64,000 bases of DNA, from NCBI RefSeq assembly GCF_000813425.1, contig NZ_JWIB01000001.1, positions 1 to 64,000 on the forward strand, in the 5' to 3' direction. Below are positions 58,754 through 64,000 of this stretch, piece by piece (position 1 is the stretch's first letter; every line of letters begins with the position of its first letter). Made by a program: the position numbers and the translations under genes. The DNA comes from Sporosarcina sp. ZBG7A. Lineage in GTDB: Bacteria > Bacillota > Bacilli > Bacillales_A > Planococcaceae. The notes under the pieces were generated by a model. The model did not search any database and was not told the origin of the DNA. It saw nothing but the letters and a program-made list of their open reading frames with translations.

Positions 58754-59260
58754 ATGACGTTACTCGCAAAAGAGCGTCCGCGGATTGCGGTCGGAGAGCT
58801 TGCGAAAATGGCGGTAGTGGCGGGACTATATGTCGCTGTCACACTCACGCTTGCAGTCATCAGTTTTGGTGCAGTCCAGTTAAGGCTTTCGGAGATGTTC
58901 AACTACTTGGCGTTGTTTCACAAGCGATATATTATCGCTGTAACAGCCGGAGTGGTACTTGCGAACTTCTTCTCACCTACGTGGTTCCTGGACGTGCCAA
59001 TTGGCGGAGTGGCCACGTTTCTTGTGCTGCTTATTAGCCGTGCTGCTACAAAGAAGCTGAAGTCAGACAAAATGAAGTTTGTCTGGACTGCCGTGATTTT
59101 CGCTGTTTCCATGTTCACCGTTGCAGGACAGTTGACCATATTGTACGGCGCGCCATTTTGGATCACATGGTTCACGGTAGGCGCTGGCGAACTGTTGTCA
59201 ATGACCGTCGGTGGCAGTATCATGCTCGCTTTAGCGAAAAAAATAGATTTCACAAAATGA
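58754..59260 (+). CDS. queT: QueT-type queuosine precursor ECF S component
   Basis: A 168-residue membrane protein of about five or six helices. LAVISFGAVQLRLSEMFNYLALFHKRYI and VLANFFSPTWFLDVPIGG are typical of QueT, the S component of an ECF transporter that imports a precursor of queuosine (preQ1 or preQ0). AAAGGAGG precedes ATG 58754. The open frame to 58697 is inside the riboswitch and is not used. It relies on an EcfAAT module encoded elsewhere. Monocistronic with a terminator. Confidence 0.9.
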   Translation: MTLLAKERPRIAVGELAKMAVVAGLYVAVTLTLAVISFGAVQLRLSEMFNYLALFHKRYIIAVTAGVVLANFFSPTWFLDVPIGGVATFLVLLISRAATKKLKSDKMKFVWTAVIFAVSMFTVAGQLTILYGAPFWITWFTVGAGELLSMTVGGSIMLALAKKIDFTK

Positions 59261-59261
59261 T

Positions 59262-59297
59262 AAAACGCATCCCGATTGTATAGGGATGCGTTTTTTA
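59262..59297 (+). terminator. terminator of queT
   Basis: AACGCATCCC (59264-59273) pairs perfectly with GGGATGCGTT (59283-59292), followed by T residues. Confidence 0.9.
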
Positions 59298-59317
59298 TTC
59301 ATTAATTATGAATGGGA

Positions 59318-59719
59318 TTAGCTTGAAAATACATACATCGGTGTACTGGTTTCTTCCGGTTCAAAGCCAAGCGACTCATAAAATCCAACCGCTTTTGGAT
59401 ACGAAACAAGTACTTTCGTGTGCGTATCTTGATACTTCTCCAACATCATCTTCATAATCTTTTTACCTGCGCCTTGCCCTTGATAGGCTGGGTCTGTAAG
59501 GACGTAATGGAAATAGACAGCCATAGATCCATCAGACATTGCATTCGCGAGTCCAATCAGCCGGCCGCCGTCCCATGCAGTTGCAACAGAATGAGAGTTA
59601 AGAATAGCATTGTACAAATCATTTGGATGAGAAGCAGATTCCCATTCTACAGACAGAAATAATTGTTGGATATTTTCTTTCGTTAACTGATCTGTTTTAA
59701 ATGTATATGTGAGTGACAT
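59318..59719 (-). CDS. GNAT family N-acetyltransferase
   Basis: A 133-residue single-domain GNAT: acetyl-CoA loop VLTDPAYQGQGAGKKIMKMM (about residues 76-95) and YPKAVGFYESLGFEPEE. It is of the small Acetyltransf_10/7 type. GGAGG precedes the ATG on the minus strand. The acceptor is unknown. Nothing is seen in the 129 bases between it and ribH. Confidence 0.85.
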   Translation of the reverse strand: MSLTYTFKTDQLTKENIQQLFLSVEWESASHPNDLYNAILNSHSVATAWDGGRLIGLANAMSDGSMAVYFHYVLTDPAYQGQGAGKKIMKMMLEKYQDTHTKVLVSYPKAVGFYESLGFEPEETSTPMYVFSS

Positions 59720-59848
59720 TTGTGAATTCCTCCTTCAGCAAGTAGCGGATAAGTGACTCAATTTTTATAAGCATCAATCCCACTAGTCATTCTTATATCC
59801 TACTTCAGAACAACATAACCCGCAATTGAAAGAATTCAGCCGACGTTG

Positions 59849-60316
59849 TTAAGAAAATTGCTTATTCAAGTTCGCCATTTCTATTGCAGAGACCGCCGCA
59901 TCCCAGCCTTTGTTACCGGCTTTTGTTCCTGCGCGTTCAATCGATTGTTCAATAGAATCCGTTGTCAGTACGCCAAAGATGACGGGAATCCCTGATTGCA
60001 TTCCAGCTGCTGCTACGCCTTTAGCGGTTTCGCTGCAAACATAGTCAAAGTGTGGGGTCGCTCCACGAATAACAGTTCCAAGAGTGATGACCGCATCGTA
60101 CTTGCCGGAGCCTGCCATCTTTTTTGCAATCATCGGAATTTCAAAAGCACCCGGCACCCATGCCAGATCGATGTCTTCTTCAGAAACACCATGGCGTCTG
60201 CATGCATCTTGTGCAGCAGAAAGCAGCTTGCTTGTGATGAATTCATTAAACCGACCGACTACAATTCCGATTTTTAATCCTGTACCAACTAAATGACCTT
60301 CATATACAGTTCCCAT
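59849..60316 (-). CDS. ribH: 6,7-dimethyl-8-ribityllumazine synthase
   Basis: A 155-residue enzyme that joins 5-amino-6-ribitylamino-uracil to dihydroxybutanone phosphate. Motifs: [28 protein letters not shown] (active-site region), [13 protein letters not shown] and [17 protein letters not shown]. Standard length; it forms 60-mer capsids in Bacillus. Last gene of the riboflavin operon, 12 bases after ribBA. Confidence 0.95.
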   Translation of the reverse strand: MGTVYEGHLVGTGLKIGIVVGRFNEFITSKLLSAAQDACRRHGVSEEDIDLAWVPGAFEIPMIAKKMAGSGKYDAVITLGTVIRGATPHFDYVCSETAKGVAAAGMQSGIPVIFGVLTTDSIEQSIERAGTKAGNKGWDAAVSAIEMANLNKQFS

Positions 60317-60328
60317 TTCGACTGCCTC

Positions 60329-61522
60329 CTATAGGGTCAATAAATGACCGAGTTTTTCTACTTTCGTTTCCATATATCGTTTGTTTTCAGGAAGTGTGGG
60401 GAGCTCGATCGGAACACGTTCTGTAATTGTGAGTCCATACTCCACTAATCCATCCAACTTTCTAGGGTTATTCGTCAGCAATCTCACGTCAGCAATTCCT
60501 AAGTCTTGTAGGATTTGAGCACTGATTCTGTAGTCTCGTAAGTCGTCGGGGAATCCAAGCGCTGCGTTTGCTTCGACAGTATCTAGTCCTTGCTCTTGCA
60601 ATTCATACGCTTTCAACTTATTCATGAGTCCGATTCCCCGTCCTTCTTGACGCATGTAAAGCAGGACGCCGCGCCCCGCGTCTTCAATCTGCTGCAACGC
60701 CGCGTGGAGCTGTGGACCGCAGTCGCATCTGGAAGAACCGAAAATATCTCCAGTCAAGCATTCAGAATGGACTCTGACCAGTATAGGTTCTGCGCTCGTC
60801 AGATCACCTTTAACCAGAGCAACGTGTTCTTTACCAGTCATTTTTTCGGTATAGCCAATCATTTTAAATAGACCAAATGACGTCGGCAATATGACCTGTG
60901 CTTCACGCGTAATGAGCGTTTCGTTGGCAAGTCGGTATTGCAACAGATCTTCGATGCTAATTAGTTTCAGTCCTTCTGAATCTGCTAGATCACGCAATTC
61001 AGGGACCCGAGCCATCGAACCATCTTCGCTCATAATTTCGCAAATGACCGCAGCAGGTTCACTTCCTGCCAGTCTAGCTAAATCGACGGAAGCCTCGGTG
61101 TGTCCTACTCTGCTGAGCACTCCGTTATTTTGTGCAATCAGCGGAAAGACGTGACCGGGTTGTTTAAAGTCACTTGGTGTTGCTTGTAGCTCAAGCATTT
61201 TTAAAATTGTTTCCGAACGTTCGAAGGCACTAATACCTGTATGAGACTCAGCGTGATCTATGCTCACTGTGAATGCTGTTCCATGTGCATCCGTATTGTT
61301 CGCGGTCATCATCGGTAGCCCGAGTTGAGCCGCTTTCGATTCAGTTATCGGCGTACAGATGAGTCCGCGTCCTTTCGTTGCCATGAAATTGATCATCTCA
61401 GGGGTTGCGTGTTCTGCTAAGCAGATGAAGTCGCCTTCGTTTTCACGGTTTTCATCATCCACAACAATAATCGGTTTCCCGAGTTTTAAGTCTTGAATCG
61501 CTTCTTCGATCGTATCAAACAT
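60329..61522 (-). CDS. ribBA: bifunctional 3,4-DHBP synthase / GTP cyclohydrolase II
   Basis: A 397-residue enzyme of two fused domains. Residues 1-200 form 3,4-dihydroxy-2-butanone 4-phosphate synthase ([17 protein letters not shown]). Residues 205-397 form GTP cyclohydrolase II, with the zinc site [17 protein letters not shown] and the [18 protein letters not shown] motif. Together they supply both precursors of riboflavin. AAGGG precedes the ATG on the minus strand, 17 bases after ribE. Confidence 0.95.
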   Translation of the reverse strand: MFDTIEEAIQDLKLGKPIIVVDDENRENEGDFICLAEHATPEMINFMATKGRGLICTPITESKAAQLGLPMMTANNTDAHGTAFTVSIDHAESHTGISAFERSETILKMLELQATPSDFKQPGHVFPLIAQNNGVLSRVGHTEASVDLARLAGSEPAAVICEIMSEDGSMARVPELRDLADSEGLKLISIEDLLQYRLANETLITREAQVILPTSFGLFKMIGYTEKMTGKEHVALVKGDLTSAEPILVRVHSECLTGDIFGSSRCDCGPQLHAALQQIEDAGRGVLLYMRQEGRGIGLMNKLKAYELQEQGLDTVEANAALGFPDDLRDYRISAQILQDLGIADVRLLTNNPRKLDGLVEYGLTITERVPIELPTLPENKRYMETKVEKLGHLLTL

Positions 61523-61539
61523 GAGGAAACACCCTTTCC

Positions 61540-62187
61540 TTATAAAAATCCATTTTGCTGTAAAAAGTCCTCGTTCAAAGGTCGTTTAGCAGAAGGAGTT
61601 TGTTTCTGTGGCATGTTAAACATGTATTTTGCGAGCATGTCAAATTCCACATTAACGCGGTCTCCCGGTTTACGCTGCGCAAGAACCGTTGTTTTTTGAG
61701 TATGCGGGATGAGCGAAATCGAAATGCTTTCATCAGCCACGTCAAAAATTGTTAAAGACGTCCCGTCAAGAGCAATCGAGCCTCTCGGAAGCACGTAGTT
61801 TAATCCGCCAGGCGGGAGTGATAAATGCATGACAAGCGAATTCTCGATGTGCTGACACTTTTGGACAATCGCAGTTCCGTCAACGTGACCGGATACAAAG
61901 TGCCCTCCTAATCGACTATCCGCGCGAAGAGCACGTTCTAAGTTTACTGAAGTACCAGCTTTCACGTTATGTAACGACGTCGTTCGAAACGTTTCAGGCA
62001 TCATGTCCACGGTAAACTGACCATTCGTAAATGATGTAACGGTCAGACAAGTTCCGTTAACGGCGATACTGTCTCCTAAACGGACATCTTTCAGTATTTC
62101 TGCAGCTGCCACAGCGAGTTCCATTGATTGACCTGACGAACGGACTGTTCGTACAGTCCCAATTTCCTCAATGATTCCTGTGAACAT
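61540..62187 (-). CDS. ribE: riboflavin synthase alpha subunit
   Basis: A 215-residue trimeric enzyme that dismutates two lumazines to riboflavin. It consists of two repeated lumazine-binding halves starting at [10 protein letters not shown] and near residue 100 ([14 protein letters not shown]). ATG 62187 is chosen because GGAAGTGA lies 5 bases upstream; the frame extends three codons further. It overlaps the end of ribD by 20 bases. Confidence 0.95.
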   Translation of the reverse strand: MFTGIIEEIGTVRTVRSSGQSMELAVAAAEILKDVRLGDSIAVNGTCLTVTSFTNGQFTVDMMPETFRTTSLHNVKAGTSVNLERALRADSRLGGHFVSGHVDGTAIVQKCQHIENSLVMHLSLPPGGLNYVLPRGSIALDGTSLTIFDVADESISISLIPHTQKTTVLAQRKPGDRVNVEFDMLAKYMFNMPQKQTPSAKRPLNEDFLQQNGFL

Positions 62188-63283
62188 TAGAATCACTTCC
62201 TTTTGGTACAGCCGTTACCTTTAAATCTGGACCAAGCTGTTCCGTTTTTAAGAAAACAAAATCTTTCGCGTCACTCATCAAGGCAGGACTTTCCCCGCCG
62301 ATTGGAGTGAGAGAATCTGTACCTCCAAGTAATCTCGGAGCAATGTACGTAATGATTCGATTGACAGCATCCGCTTGTAAAAAAGATGCATTTACAGAGG
62401 ATCCTCCTTCTACAAGAAGGGTCATGATACCACGCGCGCCAAGCTTATCTAGTACGTCAGATACTGAAATGGCAGGCTCATTCATACGAAAAACTTCGAT
62501 GTGATCATACGGCAAGAAATTCAATTCGTGTTCTTTTGACGCCGCGCTGCCACAAAAAATCCAAGTTGGAGCGTCCGTGTTTTGAATAACCTGACTCGCA
62601 ACAGGTGTAGATAAGTGTGTATCTAAAATAACTCGAATAGGGTGAAGTCCACCTTGGGGCAATCTGGTGGTAAGAAGGGGATTGTCGTGAAGAATCGTTT
62701 TGCTGCCGGTCAAAATGGCATCATGGACATGGCGAAGACGATGGACGTCAAGCCGAGATTGCTCGCTTGTCACCCATTTGCTGTGTCCTGAAAATGCTGC
62801 GATTTTACCGTCTAATGTCATAGCTGTCTTTAACGTTACATGAGGTTGTTTGGTCTGAATGAAATGAAAAAAAGGTTGATACAATTCGCGTGCTAAAACT
62901 GTACAGACTCCGATTTGTACCTCAAGACCTGAATCTCGAAGTCGCTGGATTCCAGACCCTGCAACTAGTGGATTCGGATCTAAAGCCGAAACGTAGACAC
63001 GAGAGATACCTGCTTGCAAAATCGCTTCTGTGCATGGCGGTGTTTTTCCGGTATGCGAACAAGGTTCAAGAGTGACGTACAAATCAGCGCCAACAGATTC
63101 TTTGCCTGCCATATCCAGAGCAACCCGCTCTGCATGACGTTCGCCAGCGCGCAAATGAGCACCCATTCCGACAATCCTGCCATGGTTCACAACAATGGAA
63201 CCGACTGGTGGATTCGGAGAAGTTTGACCTGCCGCACCTTGCGCAAGTGATAAAGCGATTTGCATATAGTGTTCAATTTCCAA
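62168..63283 (-). CDS. ribD: bifunctional diaminohydroxyphosphoribosylaminopyrimidine deaminase/reductase
   Basis: A 371-residue enzyme for the second and third steps of riboflavin synthesis. The deaminase half (residues 1-145) has the zinc ligands in RHAERVAL and PCSHTGKTPPC. The reductase half (150-371) has KTAMTLDGKIA and LVEGGSSVNASFL. TTG 63283 is chosen because it gives an N terminus (EIEHYMQIAL) aligned with other RibD proteins, with AGGAG 11 bases upstream. GTG 63295 and ATG 63265 are open alternatives. First gene of the FMN-controlled operon. Confidence 0.92.
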   Translation of the reverse strand: MEIEHYMQIALSLAQGAAGQTSPNPPVGSIVVNHGRIVGMGAHLRAGERHAERVALDMAGKESVGADLYVTLEPCSHTGKTPPCTEAILQAGISRVYVSALDPNPLVAGSGIQRLRDSGLEVQIGVCTVLARELYQPFFHFIQTKQPHVTLKTAMTLDGKIAAFSGHSKWVTSEQSRLDVHRLRHVHDAILTGSKTILHDNPLLTTRLPQGGLHPIRVILDTHLSTPVASQVIQNTDAPTWIFCGSAASKEHELNFLPYDHIEVFRMNEPAISVSDVLDKLGARGIMTLLVEGGSSVNASFLQADAVNRIITYIAPRLLGGTDSLTPIGGESPALMSDAKDFVFLKTEQLGPDLKVTAVPKGSDSNVHRNH

Positions 63284-63322
63284 AGATAACAACACTCCTG
63301 AATCATAGATTCCTCATGTAAC

Positions 63323-63352
63323 AAAAAAAGCCCCGCAACAGATGTGCGGGGC
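63323..63352 (-). terminator. regulatory terminator of the rib operon leader
   Basis: On the minus strand GCCCCGCA (63352-63345) pairs with TGCGGGGC (63337-63330), followed by seven T residues. It lies between the FMN aptamer and ribD, so it is the expression platform. Confidence 0.9.
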
Positions 63353-63406
63353 TGGGTAAGCATGACAAAATAAGCGTCAGTCAAATGAAAAATTTGAAAA
63401 ACGCAC

Positions 63407-63552
63407 CATTCCTTCTCCCATCCAGACTTTAACTGTCGGCCTTGGAGTTTCACCAAATCCACCGTCTACAAAAAATGCAGCCGGGTCACGGACTAAGAGC
63501 CATAAAAGCTCATCACCGCCGGTAGGGAATTTCACCCTGCCCCGAAGGAATA
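63407..63552 (-). ncRNA. FMN riboswitch (RFN element)
   Basis: Read on the minus strand from 63552, the consensus blocks appear in order: CTTCGGGGCAGGGTG, AATTCCCTACCGGCGGTGA, a GAGC/GGCTC arm, AGTCCGTGACCCGGC, GACGGTGGATTTGGTG and CTCCAAGGCCGACAG, and it ends in GATGGGAGAAGG. FMN binding should favour the terminator at 63323-63352 and turn the rib operon off. Confidence 0.96.
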
Positions 63553-63569
63553 TTATTCGATTGTCTCAA

Positions 63570-63599
63570 AGTCTAGCACAGCTATTAGTAAGCTTGCAA
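63570..63599 (-). promoter_or_regulatory. promoter of the rib operon
   Basis: On the minus strand TTGCAA (63599-63594), 18 bases, TAGACT (63575-63570), just upstream of the FMN riboswitch. Confidence 0.5.
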
Positions 63600-63614
63600 C
63601 CTGAATGTTCAATT

Positions 63615-64000
63615 TTAAACGAGCAAGTCTTTCCACCCGCCAGAGAAGAAATCTGCTGCTGCAAGGGATCCAAGACAGAGGACATATACTGCGATTGGAA
63701 GAACTAACGCTGTTATGATTTGCTTTCCTGTAACGTGCATTTTTCTTTTTCTAATCACTCGGTCTACAGCAAAATACAGCAACGATGCGACTAGTCCATA
63801 TGCTGCAAATACTAATCCGAAACTTGCGTGAAGTAATCCGGAAAGCATAAATTCAGCGTTATTGAATTTTACTTTTTCACTAATTAAAACGGATATTTTA
63901 TCGCTGATAATTGAACATATAATTCCATAAAAAAGTATGATCGGGGTGCCGTAGAGGAGATAGCCCGAAATACTAAGCAAAACCGATCCGAAGTAATTAG
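63615..64000 (-). CDS. hypothetical membrane protein, partial (5' end outside the window)
   Basis: At least 121 residues with three or four transmembrane helices (YGTPIILFYGIICSII, LLHASFGLVFAAYGLVASLLY, ALVLPIAVYVLCLGSLAAADF). The frame remains open to the window edge with no start signal inside, so the real N terminus lies beyond 64000. The family is not recognised. It ends 15 bases before the rib promoter. Confidence 0.6.
   Translation of the reverse strand, partial: NYFGSVLLSISGYLLYGTPIILFYGIICSIISDKISVLISEKVKFNNAEFMLSGLLHASFGLVFAAYGLVASLLYFAVDRVIRKRKMHVTGKQIITALVLPIAVYVLCLGSLAAADFFSGGWKDLLV

Overview
The window looks like a chromosomal segment of a low-GC Gram-positive bacterium of the Bacilli, most likely Planococcaceae (Sporosarcina/Lysinibacillus-like). 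The reasons are strong AAGGAGG-type ribosome sites, frequent TTG and GTG starts, sigma-A promoters, U-rich intrinsic terminators, ECF sigma/anti-sigma pairs, a ykkC (guanidine-I) riboswitch in front of a paired SMR exporter, and an FMN-riboswitch-controlled ribDEAH operon. I see no rRNA, tRNA, CRISPR, prophage or intact insertion sequence. The genus is an inference from gene content only.

Layout. 0.3-2.6 kb: an ECF sigma / PadR-like / SEDS (FtsW-RodA) unit. 2.6-5.2 kb: a gene-poor, AT-rich stretch with one MFS transporter. 5.2-8.1 kb: a DUF1456 gene and a metNIQ methionine importer whose ATPase lacks the usual C-terminal sensor domain. 8.2-13.1 kb: a PadR-controlled YhgE/Pip-like membrane protein, an AraC gene broken by one in-frame stop, and a divergent SDR/TetR pair with shared operators. 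13.1-20 kb: TatD, Nudix and hydrolase genes, a second ECF sigma/anti-sigma unit, Ohr and DUF4317. 20.2-26.5 kb: a LacI regulator and a five-gene catabolic operon (HisD-like dehydrogenase, GntP permease, lambda-crystallin-type dehydrogenase, two SDRs). 26.6-33.3 kb: a peptide-type ABC importer split into two divergent units. 33.4-39.7 kb: an RND exporter, malate:quinone oxidoreductase and an O-methyltransferase. 40.3-43 kb: an alkylation-repair operon (PEP-mutase-like, AdaA, AlkA, methylguanine methyltransferase). 43-50.5 kb: a 21-bp tandem repeat, an ABC exporter, a vitamin-type ECF S component with a folded leader, Nudix and GNAT genes. 50.5-52.4 kb: a guanidine-I riboswitch, an SMR pair and an APH(6)-like kinase. 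52.4-58.6 kb: mixed metabolic and acetyltransferase genes, a second 21-bp repeat, a nitroreductase/HxlR redox pair and a DUF2829 (Tad2-like) protein. 58.6-64 kb: queT behind a pseudoknotted leader, then the riboflavin operon.

Most unusual content. The substrate-binding protein at 26659-28470 reads as a circular permutation of the DppA/OppA fold: the segment that normally forms the C-terminal part comes first, directly after the lipoprotein signal. Its two permeases carry long extra N-terminal membrane regions, and the ATPase is a DppD-DppF fusion on the opposite strand. The second notable item is the LacI/HisD-like operon, which holds four dehydrogenases and a permease but no lyase, kinase or CoA-transferase, and whose substrate I cannot name. 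Two leaders (before queT and before the ECF S component at 48316) fold in ways that would hide the ribosome-binding site. The alkA homologue appears to start at an AUA codon. Two unrelated 21-bp tandem repeats sit in intergenic DNA.

All calls are from reading the sequence; no database search was run.
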